Assembly: GCA_018333525.1 (NCBI GenBank)
Contig: JAGXTF010000073.1
Coordinates: forward strand, 1-32,152
Direction of reading: 5' to 3'
Length of the DNA stretch: 32,152 nt
Origin: Bacteroidota bacterium
Lineage (GTDB): Bacteria > Bacteroidota > Bacteroidia > NS11-12g > UBA955
In this document: in pieces, positions 22,310 to 29,801 of the stretch
Position numbering within the stretch: position 1 is the first letter of the stretch
How the letters are laid out: every line of letters begins with the position of its first letter
Program-made: the position numbers and the translations under genes
Notes under the pieces: generated by a model
What the model was told of the DNA's origin: nothing
Seen by the model: the letters and a program-made list of their open reading frames with translations, nothing else
The model's database searches: none

Positions 22310-22681
22310 ATGAGAACATTGTATACAGTTGCCTTACTGATTGCTTCTAATACTTTTATGACACTGGCCTGGTATGGCCATTTAAAATGGAAGAATATTG
22401 CGTTTTTAAATAAATACGGAATTATTGGTGCAGTATTATTCAGCTGGTTTATAGCATTTTTTGAATACCTTTTAATGGTGCCCGCCAATCGCTTTGGAAG
22501 CAGGGAAACCGGGGGCAATCTGGATTTATTTCAGTTAAAAATTATTCAGGAAGTAATATCCATTTCTGTGTTCATCATTGTAGTTATTTTTCTGTTTAAA
22601 GGAGAAACCATTCACTGGCGATACATTGCCTCACTTTCCATGATTCTAGGTGCGGTATGGCTGGTATTTGGGGTGAAATAA
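22310..22681 (+). CDS. DUF486 / DMT-like small membrane protein
   Basis: This is a 123-residue inner-membrane protein with four hydrophobic segments (about 3-22, 33-54, 76-98, 103-120). The family hallmarks are SNTFMTLAWYGHLKW, FFEYLLMVPANRFG and LKIIQEVISISVF. DUF486 proteins belong to the drug/metabolite-transporter superfamily by fold, but their substrate is unknown. The N-terminal charge pattern and length are typical. It follows pruA with a strong hairpin between them, so co-transcription is doubtful. Its stop codon lies in a perfect 18-bp palindrome shared with the convergent gene. Confidence 0.88.
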   Translation: MRTLYTVALLIASNTFMTLAWYGHLKWKNIAFLNKYGIIGAVLFSWFIAFFEYLLMVPANRFGSRETGGNLDLFQLKIIQEVISISVFIIVVIFLFKGETIHWRYIASLSMILGAVWLVFGVK

Positions 22682-22690
22682 TTATTTCAC
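22673..22690. repeat. 18-bp perfect palindrome containing both convergent stop codons
   Basis: GTGAAATAATTATTTCAC is exactly self-complementary. Read on each strand it encodes Val-Lys-stop, so the DUF486 gene ends ...GVK-stop and the minus-strand gene ends ...IVK-stop. The coding ends abut at 22681/22682 with no spacer. It may act as a weak bidirectional 3' end signal. Confidence 0.85.
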
Positions 22691-23110
22691 GATTCCCTTT
22701 ATGTTTTCAAGATTTACAATTTCGACCTTGTCTTGCTCAATTTGAATTTCGGCTTTGATCAGAATGATTTGATAATAACAGGGAGAATTGCATTTATCGA
22801 GAAATGCCTGAACAGTGATAAAATTGTTTCCGCGTACAATAATGGTTTCCTGGCCTTTTTTATCCATTCCGATAAAAGTATAAGACTGGATTTTCACTGG
22901 GTTTGAACTCTTCAATGAAGTATCTGCATTGCATGAAACCAACAATCTTCTCTTGCCTTTCAAATCTGACTTGTTAACGGTATCTCCCAATATAATATCA
23001 TCTGCCATGATGGTACATTTCATTTTTCCGGATAGCTGCTTCATTTTAGATGTTTGCGCTAATCCGAAACAGCTGAAAAGCCAAAAAGAAAAGAACATGA
23101 AATACTTCAT
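22682..23110 (-). CDS. Small secreted GldM-C-terminal-domain-like protein 3
   Basis: This is a 142-residue protein with a Sec signal peptide (about 1-19, MKYFMFFSFWLFSCFGLAQT). The mature part contains ILGDTVNKSDLKG, then VKIQSYTFIGMDKKGQETIIVRGNNF, then a Cys pair CNSPC and IILIKAEIQI. The middle pattern resembles the last beta-domain of the gliding/type IX motor protein GldM: a strand ending F, an acidic-x-G turn, a T/S/N-rich strand, a helix, then G-[DS]-x and a strand leading to I-A. The same pattern occurs in the two upstream genes, so the three are tandem paralogues. This copy has CNSPC where the others have a Gly-Asp turn. The family link is by eye; function is unknown. Confidence 0.6.
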   Translation of the reverse strand: MKYFMFFSFWLFSCFGLAQTSKMKQLSGKMKCTIMADDIILGDTVNKSDLKGKRRLLVSCNADTSLKSSNPVKIQSYTFIGMDKKGQETIIVRGNNFITVQAFLDKCNSPCYYQIILIKAEIQIEQDKVEIVNLENIKGIVK

Positions 23111-23140
23111 GCCCTTTTAAACTGAATATTGTCTAAAACA

Positions 23141-23602
23141 TTACTTCAGAAATCCGCTGGAATTCTGAATATAAATTTCTCTATCCTTGAACGGACCGTT
23201 AGTGTATAAGCAATGAATGTTAGTAAAGAAAAAAAAGTCCCCGGGATTTGCATATTCCACTATGCCTTTAATTATATCCAGTGAATTGGATTCTGATTGA
23301 ATAGTTTTCAAACCATCATTAGTCTTTAATACAAAAGTATAAGATATAACTTTCAATGGAATTTCGTTCAGGTTAGAAGTATCATTCATATCCTTGACAC
23401 TCATTCTGGTGTGAAATAATAACTCTTTTATAGAAATACTGTCTCCAATAGGCTTATTGCCAAAAGACATTACATAATGTGGTTTGACAAACGTATTAAT
23501 CTTGTTCGCTGCAAACGAATAACATATGAATACCCAAAAAATACCAATAAGTACTTTTTTTTTACAGATCAAAAAACCTGAGGAGAAAACCGTATTATTC
23601 AA
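23141..23602 (-). CDS. Small secreted GldM-C-terminal-domain-like protein 2
   Basis: This is a 153-residue protein with an N-terminal signal segment (KKKVLIGIFWVFICYSFAAN). The frame opens at a TTG (23602); a second TTG at residue 11 is also possible, and no ATG is available before the signal sequence. A run of nine A residues lies in the signal-encoding part. The mature region has YVMSFGNKPIGDSISIKELL, then PLKVISYTFVLKTNDGLKTI, SNSLDIIKGIVEYANPGDFF and FTNIHCLY, the GldM-D4-like pattern shared with its neighbours. It begins 1 bp after the stop of the preceding paralogue and ends 30 bp before the next. It should be periplasmic or exported. Function is unknown. Confidence 0.6.
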   Translation of the reverse strand: MNNTVFSSGFLICKKKVLIGIFWVFICYSFAANKINTFVKPHYVMSFGNKPIGDSISIKELLFHTRMSVKDMNDTSNLNEIPLKVISYTFVLKTNDGLKTIQSESNSLDIIKGIVEYANPGDFFFFTNIHCLYTNGPFKDREIYIQNSSGFLK

Positions 23603-23603
23603 A

Positions 23604-24089
23604 TTATTGAAATTGGTATGCTACATTTCCAAGGTATACGATCTGAGGTTTTTCATTATCACCGGAAATTTCGCAACGTATATCTGTAAACATGTAAAAA
23701 TCTCCAGATTTGGCTTTTGACAATATTGTCTGAAGAGGTTTCAGACTGTTGGATGTTATTTCCGTTCTGTATACGCCGGAGTCGGAGATATGTGTAAACT
23801 TATAACCAACAATCTTAAAATAGGGCAATTCTGTGTGGTTAGTGTCTTTAATGTTGAGAAAATTCAATTGCTCTGAACCCAATAGAATATACTTGGAAAC
23901 AGCTGAATCTTCAATGTTATGATAATCAGCAGTTAATCTATACCGTTCGTTGTTTTGCGAATTTCGATCAGCAGCAGTTTGGGCACTGACAAAATGCGTC
24001 GTAACCAAAACAGTAAAAAGCAGTGAGCCCCTGACTGATAAATTTAGAATTGGAAATCTTGAAAAGAGAGCAATAAATTTCTGTTTCAT
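23604..24089 (-). CDS. Small secreted GldM-C-terminal-domain-like protein 1
   Basis: This is a 161-residue protein with a long N-terminal signal (charged start, hydrophobic core about 22-36, cleavage near FVSAQT). The mature part has KYILLGSEQLNFLNIKDTNH, then FKIVGYKFTHISDSGVYRTE, ITSNSLKPLQTILSKAKSGD and FYMFTDIRCE. The last two segments are the clearest match in the trio to the GldM C-terminal domain pattern (S-G-x-F, G-D, F/Y-x-x-I). It is the first of three tandem paralogues and lies 30 bp downstream of the di-heme peroxidase gene on the same strand, so it probably belongs to that transcript. Function is unknown. Confidence 0.62.
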   Translation of the reverse strand: MKQKFIALFSRFPILNLSVRGSLLFTVLVTTHFVSAQTAADRNSQNNERYRLTADYHNIEDSAVSKYILLGSEQLNFLNIKDTNHTELPYFKIVGYKFTHISDSGVYRTEITSNSLKPLQTILSKAKSGDFYMFTDIRCEISGDNEKPQIVYLGNVAYQFQ

Positions 24090-24119
24090 AATCTTAATAA
24101 CGATTATGATTCCAAAAAA

Positions 24120-25220
24120 TTACTGAACAAACGGATTGCTGAATCTCTTGTCGTGCAGGTAAGAATTGTCAGTTAGTGTTCTCAGAAACGCAATCAAAGC
24201 GGTTTTGTCGGTATCCGGGATATTGAATTTCTTAGGTCTGCTTTGACCTGAATTTGGATCGGTTTCGCGCAACTGCCAGCTCAGACTCTGGTTCATTTGG
24301 ATTCCGGCACTGTAATGGTCTATAACTTCGCTCAGGCTGTTGAAACGCCCGTCATGCATGTATGGCGCTGTGAGGGCTATATTTCTTAAAGATGGAACCT
24401 TAAATCCACCCATGGAATCACCGCTTCCTTTTCCTTCAGGATCCAGGCCAATATTGGACATGATTTCGCTCCAGCCACTCTGGATTTTGGATGGTACTCC
24501 GTGGCAGGAGGCACAATTATAGGTAGTAAAAAACAACTGCTTTCCGTAGTTCTCCATATCACTGAAGTTAGAAAAGTTTGCTGTAGTTGTAGTCGCAAAG
24601 CCCTGGTCGTATTTGCTGTTAGCACTTTGCATGGAACGCAGAAACTGTCCCATAGCCTTGGAGATATTGTTTTGGTTTGCCTCTGATTGGAATACTTTGT
24701 TAAAGGTCTCCTGATAAAAAGGAATACGATTGATATTTTTTACAACTTCATCCAAACTCAAAAATCCCATTTCAATATGATTGGCAACCGGCATTAAACT
24801 CAATTTCTCCAGTGTATTTGCGCGGTTTCTCCAAAATAATACATTATCTGAGTTCAGATTACTGATGGCCAAAGCATTCATTCCGGTTTGTTTTCCGGTA
24901 AATCCAACACTGAAAGCTACATTGTCGGCAAATCCAATTTCCTGTTTGTGGCAGGAGGCGCAGCTAATGGTTCCGGTAAGGCTAAGTCTGGAATCATAAA
25001 ACAATAACCTGCCAAGTGCCGCCATATCATTATCAACGGTGGCTTTTTGCAACACATTTTGTGTGATTTTGTTATTTACAATTTCATTGTAATCCGATGC
25101 AAAAACATCCTGTTTGGGAAGCTTGTCGGCCTGATTTACTTTCATTTCCCTTTTGCAGGAGAGGAATGCAACGCTTAAAGAAGCGGTGAGAATGGAAAGC
25201 TGAATGATTTTTGATTTCAT
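24120..25220 (-). CDS. Di-heme cytochrome-c peroxidase family lipoprotein (CcpA/MauG-like)
   Basis: This is a 366-residue exported protein with a lipoprotein-type signal (AFLSCKRE, Cys22). Two c-type heme sites are present: Cys87-x-x-Cys90-His91 in GTISCASCHKQEIGFADN and Cys236-x-x-Cys239-His240 in TTYNCASCHG. Family motifs are LGRLLFYDSRLS, the VPSLRNIALTAPYMHDGRF segment (Met288 as likely distal ligand of one heme), SLSEVIDHY and ALIAFLRTLTD. Such proteins reduce H2O2 with cytochrome electrons or carry out MauG-type oxidation; which one is not decidable here. It follows a beta-barrel-like gene by 11 bp and precedes the GldM-D4-like trio. That arrangement makes oxidation of a partner protein as plausible as detoxification. 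Confidence 0.93.
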   Translation of the reverse strand: MKSKIIQLSILTASLSVAFLSCKREMKVNQADKLPKQDVFASDYNEIVNNKITQNVLQKATVDNDMAALGRLLFYDSRLSLTGTISCASCHKQEIGFADNVAFSVGFTGKQTGMNALAISNLNSDNVLFWRNRANTLEKLSLMPVANHIEMGFLSLDEVVKNINRIPFYQETFNKVFQSEANQNNISKAMGQFLRSMQSANSKYDQGFATTTTANFSNFSDMENYGKQLFFTTYNCASCHGVPSKIQSGWSEIMSNIGLDPEGKGSGDSMGGFKVPSLRNIALTAPYMHDGRFNSLSEVIDHYSAGIQMNQSLSWQLRETDPNSGQSRPKKFNIPDTDKTALIAFLRTLTDNSYLHDKRFSNPFVQ

Positions 25221-25231
25221 GGTTTTTTGTT

Positions 25232-25885
25232 TTATAGAAAAAAAGAAAAGAATAGACTTAATGGTGTGGAATACGACATTCCACCGGACTTTGATTTGTT
25301 CACCACTGAAGAATCCGGGAAGTCCGGATTTTCAACCGCATCCTTGGAACTGCTTCTGTTCCAATTCAAGTTTGCTTCTGTAAACAATGTGATTTTATCA
25401 TTGATGCGAAATTCCAGGGTCAATACACCTGCCACACCCATGGATTTAAATTGCTGCGTAACTACTGTGGTTTGAACAAATTGACCACCATTCGGGAATG
25501 TTTTGGTTTCCTTGTTTGCAGAGGTTGAAAACAAATCCGCTCCATAATAAATATACCAGCGTTTGGATAATTGTCTGGTTTTATCTACTCCCAGTCGCAA
25601 TGCATAAGACTTGTTGGAAGTTTCCTGACGGAACTGATTGGCGCCATTTTCATCATTGCTGAAACTATAGTTGCCACCCAAACCTGCGCGGAAATTTATT
25701 TTTTTGGCATGATACCTGTAAGTGAGTAAATAAGGGTTGTTTTCAACCAGTGTACTGTTGTTTTGAGCAACAAATTGCTTGAAAAATTGGGTACCATTCA
25801 CACCAACCTGATGGTTGCTCTGGGCAATAAGTCCGTAGGAAGAAATAAAGATCAATCCAAAAATCGTGTTTTTAGCTGAAATCAT
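25232..25885 (-). CDS. Predicted outer-membrane beta-barrel-type protein
   Basis: This is a 217-residue protein using the ATG at 25885 (MISAKNTIFG). It has a Sec signal peptide (cleavage near GLIAQS) followed by repeated amphipathic strands with aromatic ends: YLLTYRYHAKK, FRAGLGGNYSFS, YALRLGVDKTRQL, WYIYYGADLF, MGVAGVLTLEFRI, ITLFTEANLNW. The C-terminus is very hydrophobic and ends in Phe-Leu (LSLFFSFFL). Eight to ten strands fit a small OmpA/OmpW-type barrel, but no named family is recognised. It is the first gene of an operon with the di-heme peroxidase (11-bp gap). Two palindromes overlap its presumed promoter. Confidence 0.7.
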   Translation of the reverse strand: MISAKNTIFGLIFISSYGLIAQSNHQVGVNGTQFFKQFVAQNNSTLVENNPYLLTYRYHAKKINFRAGLGGNYSFSNDENGANQFRQETSNKSYALRLGVDKTRQLSKRWYIYYGADLFSTSANKETKTFPNGGQFVQTTVVTQQFKSMGVAGVLTLEFRINDKITLFTEANLNWNRSSSKDAVENPDFPDSSVVNKSKSGGMSYSTPLSLFFSFFL

Positions 25886-25886
25886 G

Positions 25887-25913
25887 CTATACAAGTATAG
25901 ACACTATATAGTG
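25887..25913. promoter_or_regulatory. Two adjacent palindromes upstream of the peroxidase operon
   Basis: CTATAC-AA-GTATAG (25887-25900) and CACTATATAGTG (25902-25913) are both perfect dyads, one base apart, and end 1 bp before the ATG at 25885. On the minus strand the first includes TATACTTG, one mismatch from the -7 box TAnnTTTG. They could be a double operator for a repressor or a structured 5' end. Confidence 0.5.
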
Positions 25914-25930
25914 ACTTTAGTTGCCCATGA

Positions 25931-25952
25931 CAATTAAATTACAATTAAATTA
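25931..25952. repeat. 11-bp tandem direct repeat
   Basis: CAATTAAATTA occurs twice in direct tandem in the spacer upstream of the barrel/peroxidase operon. It is A+T-only apart from one C per unit. It could be an UP-like element or chance. Confidence 0.6.
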
Positions 25953-26037
25953 CGCAATTTATATGTGTATAAACTACGTTTTTAATTCATTTTAAATGAT
26001 TTAGAAACGGATGAATGGGCTGGATTGAAATTCAACC

Positions 26038-26871
26038 TTACAGATGCGGATTCAGCTTATCGGCCAGAACCCCGCTTACAATATTTTTGTATTTTTTCCC
26101 TTTATACTCTCCGATCCAACGTATACCACGACTGGCATTGGTGATGAAAATTTCATCCGCACTGGTTAGTGAAACTTCACTCAACGGTTGTTCCAAAACA
26201 GTATATCCGTATGCTTCTGCAAGGTGTATAACTACTTTGCGCATGACACCGTCAATACAATATTCACTTAGAGGTGGGGTGGAAATAAACTCACCGGCTA
26301 CAATAAATATATTGCTGCTGATACATTCTGCAATACGTCCATGGTCATTAAAAATGATACACTCATCCAGATTGTTTTCTTTGGCATAGATTCCGGCCAT
26401 TACATAAATCAATGATGAAGTAGTTTTGAGCATGGATGTATAATTGCCGTTTTTGGACATCTCCTTATATGCTCCCAATGTCAACCCTTTTTCATTCCAA
26501 TCGTAATTGCTGTTTTCAATGGGAAGCAATTCTGAGATGATGGTTGTCACCGAGTTTTCGGGAGTATAAAATCCCTCTGATTCTCTTAGAAAGGTGCAAC
26601 GTACTCTCGCATTGGCAATCTGATGTTGTTGGGCAACAGATTCCACCCATTGTAAAATAATTCCATCCTTCACTTCCTCAGTTAAATTCATTTTTAACAG
26701 CATGGCACTTTTGTGAATTCTGGCCATATGATGGTCGAAATGCAACAAGCGTCCATTGCTCCATTTCATGCTTTCAAAAAAACCATCGCCGTAGCGATAA
26801 CTCCTTGTTGTGGGAGGAAAATATGGAGTTAATGCCTCACAATTTTTTCCGTTGATGTTAAAAAAGGACAT
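26038..26871 (-). CDS. Class IV PLP-dependent aminotransferase (BCAT / aminodeoxychorismate-lyase family)
   Basis: This is a 277-residue fold-type IV enzyme. The N-terminal motif is YRYGDGFFESMKWSNGRLLHFDHHMARI. The PLP-binding Lys is Lys149 in YTSMLKTTSSLIYVMAG, and Glu182 lies in the IFNDHGRIAECISSNIF segment. The C-terminal part has MRKVVIHLAEAYGYTV and ADEIFITNASRGIRWI. Length fits PabC (4-amino-4-deoxychorismate lyase, folate synthesis) better than BCAT (usually over 300), and the sequence lacks clear BCAT specificity signatures. The exact substrate is uncertain. It lies 3 bp after the lipocalin-like gene and is the last gene of the etf-nuclease run. Confidence 0.88.
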   Translation of the reverse strand: MSFFNINGKNCEALTPYFPPTTRSYRYGDGFFESMKWSNGRLLHFDHHMARIHKSAMLLKMNLTEEVKDGIILQWVESVAQQHQIANARVRCTFLRESEGFYTPENSVTTIISELLPIENSNYDWNEKGLTLGAYKEMSKNGNYTSMLKTTSSLIYVMAGIYAKENNLDECIIFNDHGRIAECISSNIFIVAGEFISTPPLSEYCIDGVMRKVVIHLAEAYGYTVLEQPLSEVSLTSADEIFITNASRGIRWIGEYKGKKYKNIVSGVLADKLNPHL

Positions 26872-26874
26872 GCC

Positions 26875-27285
26875 TTAATTTTTGCGGGAATATAGAAATT
26901 TTAAATTTCCTTCTTGCAAACAAAGGCTGTCTTTGTCCAAGTAACAAAACATAAAGGCGCGGGATTTTCCGTCGGAATATTGAAATCTCAATCCCTTAAC
27001 GGATTTGTTTTTTCGTCGGATATAAATGGGTTTCCAATTTCCACTGGCATGTTTGTTTGCGGATTCAATGTTGTAATAGAATTTGCCATTGTTTAAAATT
27101 ACCATAGTATCAGTAGATGAAACTTTCCAGAAAAAGGAGTCGTTTTTTGTAACGGCGCGGTATTGCCAGATACCGGTAAATTTCCACTTGGTGTCAGTGT
27201 TAGAATTAGACGAAACGAACACGGCGACGGTAGTAAAAAGAATGGAATAAAGGAGAATATTATTTTTTGCGCTTTGCAATTTCAT
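26875..27285 (-). CDS. Small exported lipocalin-like hypothetical protein
   Basis: This is a 136-residue protein using ATG 27285 (MKLQSAKNN); an earlier Met at 27318 would lie deeper inside the nuclease gene and precede a poor signal sequence. A hydrophobic signal segment covers about 9-25. The mature domain has a WKFTGIWQYRAV start, ILNNGKFYYNIESANKHASGNWKP in the middle, then RFQYSDGKSRAFMFCYLDKDSLCLQ. G-x-W near the start and an antiparallel-strand pattern are seen in Bacteroidota lipocalin-like proteins, but the match is weak. It overlaps the preceding nuclease gene by 26 bp and stops 3 bp before the aminotransferase. Function is not recognised. Confidence 0.6.
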   Translation of the reverse strand: MKLQSAKNNILLYSILFTTVAVFVSSNSNTDTKWKFTGIWQYRAVTKNDSFFWKVSSTDTMVILNNGKFYYNIESANKHASGNWKPIYIRRKNKSVKGLRFQYSDGKSRAFMFCYLDKDSLCLQEGNLKFLYSRKN

Positions 27286-27865
27286 CGCGGATTTTGGCTG
27301 CTTTTGCATAATCCTCATCGCGAATGGCTTCTTCCAGCAAACTGTCCAGTTCTTCCAGACTGTGCGAGGAATATCCCGAATGCGATTTGCTTATAGGAAC
27401 CAATTCTTCATGAATGACGCGGCCTGGGGTTTCTTCCTTCCCGCCTGATTCGTCTTCAGCCGTTTCGTATCCGGCTTCTTCCAAAACATGCATTTCACAA
27501 AAAATGGGACATTTGAATTTGGCAGCAATGGCAATGGCGTCACTGGTCCGACTGTCAATTTCCATTTCTTCTCCTTCGCGGGTACAAAGTATTTTACTAA
27601 AAAAAATACCTTCCTGTAAATCGGTAATTACCACTTCGGTAACATCAATTTTATAAGCTTGCATGGTAGCTACCAATAAATCATGGGTTAAAGGGCGTGA
27701 GGGTTTCATCCCTTCCAATTCCATGGCTATTGCCTGCGCTTCAAATGCGCCGATCAGAACAGGTAAATTTCTGGTGCCGTTTTTTTCGTTTAAAATCAGG
27801 GTATAAGCTCCATGCGAATGTGCAGGAACGATTGACAATAATTGAAGCTCACATTTCTTCGCCAT
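27260..27865 (-). CDS. Bifunctional nuclease family protein (DUF151) with UVR motif
   Basis: This is a 201-residue cytoplasmic protein. The DUF151 domain spans about 8-135: GTRNLPVLIGAFEAQAIAMELEG, RPLTHDLL, FFSKILCTREGEEMEIDSRTSDAIAIAAKFKCPIF, the last segment being the most conserved of the family. After an acidic linker the C-terminus carries a UvrB/UvrC (UVR) motif, SLEELDSLLEEAIRDEDYAKAAKIRDEI (about 168-197). Family members are reported to have nuclease activity, and this DUF151-UVR form is widespread in Bacteroidota. It lies 15 bp downstream of etfA. Confidence 0.93.
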   Translation of the reverse strand: MAKKCELQLLSIVPAHSHGAYTLILNEKNGTRNLPVLIGAFEAQAIAMELEGMKPSRPLTHDLLVATMQAYKIDVTEVVITDLQEGIFFSKILCTREGEEMEIDSRTSDAIAIAAKFKCPIFCEMHVLEEAGYETAEDESGGKEETPGRVIHEELVPISKSHSGYSSHSLEELDSLLEEAIRDEDYAKAAKIRDEIAKRKK

Positions 27866-27880
27866 ACGGTAATGGGAAAA

Positions 27881-28834
27881 TCAGGCTTTAAGTGCTTTTG
27901 CTGCTGCAATCACCTTTGGGAGCACTTCAAAGGCGTCTCCGACAATTCCGTAATCCGCAGCCTTAAAAAACGGGGCTTCCGGATCCTTGTTGATAGCGAC
28001 AATCACTTTGCTGCTGCTTACACCGGCAAGGTGTTGTATAGCACCTGATATTCCAACTGCAATATACAAATTTGGTTTGATAGTTATACCGGTTTGTCCA
28101 ACATGTTCGCTATGTGGTCTCCAATGCATATCACTAACCGGCTTGGAACAGGCTGTTGCACCCCCAAGAACATCGGCTAATTCTTCAAGCATTCCCCAGT
28201 TTTCCGGGCCTTTCATACCTCTGCCACCTGAAATCACAATCTCAGCTTCAGTAAGTGGAATTTTACCACTCACTTTATTTACAGAAACAATTTTTGAATG
28301 ATTCGGTACCTGACTTAAATCCGCTTGAAAACTGCTGATGGAAGCGGTATTCCCGGTGTTCGGAATTTCAAATGAATTCGGTGTAATTGCCAATACTTTT
28401 TTGGAATTTTCTACCTTAACCCACCCAAATGCTTTACCCGAAAAAACACTGCGTCGAATACGGAATCCATTGGATGTATCCGGCATTGAAATTACATTGG
28501 TAACCAGGGATGCTCCAAGTTTTACTGCAAGTCTGCCTGCAATGGATTTTCCGGAATATGAGTTTGAAATTACTGCTGTTTCTGCATTGTTATTTTTGCA
28601 AATTTGTGCCAGAATTTCTGCATAATTTTCTGCTTGAAATTCCCCGTTATATTCAACAGTAACAATTTCATTAGCTCCGCTGTTTCCCAGGGCTTCTGCA
28701 TTACTCACCGGGCCTATGCATACTGCAATTACAGGACCTGCGTCTGTAGCCATGCCGGATGCAAAACCAACCGCTTCGAAAGCGGATTTTTTTAATTGAT
28801 TTTCGGAAGTTTCCGCAAATACGATGATTGCCAT
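27881..28834 (-). CDS. etfA: Electron transfer flavoprotein alpha subunit
   Basis: This is a 317-residue FAD-binding subunit of the ETF heterodimer, which takes electrons from acyl-CoA and related dehydrogenases. The N-terminal domain (about 1-185) is of the ETF alpha/beta type. The C-terminal FAD-binding domain has the family signature VVISGGRGMKGPENW, LGGATACSKPVSDM, GQTGITIKPNLYIAVGISGAIQHLAG and VAINKDPEAPFFKAADYGIVGD. Length is normal. It lies 1 bp after etfB on the same strand, as usual, and a nuclease gene follows 15 bp later. Confidence 0.97.
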   Translation of the reverse strand: MAIIVFAETSENQLKKSAFEAVGFASGMATDAGPVIAVCIGPVSNAEALGNSGANEIVTVEYNGEFQAENYAEILAQICKNNNAETAVISNSYSGKSIAGRLAVKLGASLVTNVISMPDTSNGFRIRRSVFSGKAFGWVKVENSKKVLAITPNSFEIPNTGNTASISSFQADLSQVPNHSKIVSVNKVSGKIPLTEAEIVISGGRGMKGPENWGMLEELADVLGGATACSKPVSDMHWRPHSEHVGQTGITIKPNLYIAVGISGAIQHLAGVSSSKVIVAINKDPEAPFFKAADYGIVGDAFEVLPKVIAAAKALKA

Positions 28835-28835
28835 T

Positions 28836-29570
28836 TTATATCACTTTTGCTTCGTTGCGTAATAATTGTATTAATTCTCCTGCATTCTCAGCATCAATTA
28901 ATTTCACTCCCTGTTTTGGATTTGGAAGTTCAAATGATGCATATTGTTCGCCCCCATTCACCGGTGCAGCTTCAACAACTGCCAAAGGTTTGGTTCTCGC
29001 CGCCATGATGCCACGCATATTTGGAATACGTGGTTCACAGAGATCTTTTTGTGCACTGCCAACAAATGGCAGCGTTACCTGTATCACTTCACGGCCACCA
29101 TCAATATCGTGTTCTATCGTTGCTTCATTTCCCTGTATGTCTAATTTGGTAATGACATTGATGGAAGGTATTCCCAATAATTCACCCAAAAGCGGACAAA
29201 CGGAACCACCGTTATAATCGATACTCTCCCTGCCGGTTAAAATAAAATCGTATTGATCTTTTGCCACCGCTGCAATCTGAGCAGCAACAAACATCGCATC
29301 TGTAGGTACCGCATCAATGCGGATGGCATCATTGGCACCCATACTAAGCGCTTTGCGAATGCTTGGTTCACTTTCTGCCGTTCCAACGTGGATTACAGTT
29401 ACACTGCCACCTGCGGGTTCTGCTATATCCAATGCGCGTGTTAAAGCCAACTCATCATAAGGATTGATGATGAATTGTACTCCTTGTTGATTAAATTTTG
29501 TACTGTTTTCAGTGAATGTGATTTTGGTGGTAGTATCCGGCACCACACTCATGCATACGAGGATTTTCAT
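28836..29570 (-). CDS. etfB: Electron transfer flavoprotein beta subunit
   Basis: This is a 244-residue subunit paired with EtfA. Motifs seen are MKILVCMSVVPDTTTKI at the start, IINPYDELALTRALDIAE, VIHVGTAESEPSIRKALSMGANDAI and FILTGRESIDYNGGSVCPLLGELL (AMP-binding region). The terminal segment has EPRIPNMRGIMAARTKPLAVV, the ETF-beta signature region. ETF shuttles electrons from beta-oxidation and amino-acid dehydrogenases to the quinone pool. It is the first gene of a run etfB-etfA-nuclease-lipocalin-like-aminotransferase with gaps of 15 bp or less. A good promoter lies 27 bp upstream. Confidence 0.97.
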   Translation of the reverse strand: MKILVCMSVVPDTTTKITFTENSTKFNQQGVQFIINPYDELALTRALDIAEPAGGSVTVIHVGTAESEPSIRKALSMGANDAIRIDAVPTDAMFVAAQIAAVAKDQYDFILTGRESIDYNGGSVCPLLGELLGIPSINVITKLDIQGNEATIEHDIDGGREVIQVTLPFVGSAQKDLCEPRIPNMRGIMAARTKPLAVVEAAPVNGGEQYASFELPNPKQGVKLIDAENAGELIQLLRNEAKVI

Positions 29571-29596
29571 GAAATATCTCTGGTGAAAAAGGACTG

Positions 29597-29629
29597 CAAA
29601 AGTACAAAAAAGGGCCTAATGAATAACAA
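29597..29629 (-). promoter_or_regulatory. Bacteroidota-type promoter for etfBA
   Basis: On the minus strand TTG (29629-29627) is followed by 22 nt and TACTTTTG (29604-29597), an exact TAnnTTTG -7 box. The box ends 26 nt before the etfB ATG, so the leader would be about 20 nt. Spacing is at the long end of the accepted range. Confidence 0.55.
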
Positions 29630-29801
29630 TAAACTCCGCAGTTTCAGAATTTCACCCGTTCATACATAAATAAACTTAAATCGTACAGTACGCCAATTAG
29701 TTTTTAAAGTACGTTATTTTAGACGATTGCCAATTGTGTGCAGATGCATTTTCCAGAGCTGGAGGTAAAATCAGAATTTTGCATTCACTCATAAATATTA
29801 A

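Noticed and set aside
28801-29669. Plus-strand frames opposite etfA and etfB
   Set aside because: Antisense shadows of strongly conserved genes with no recognisable protein motifs.
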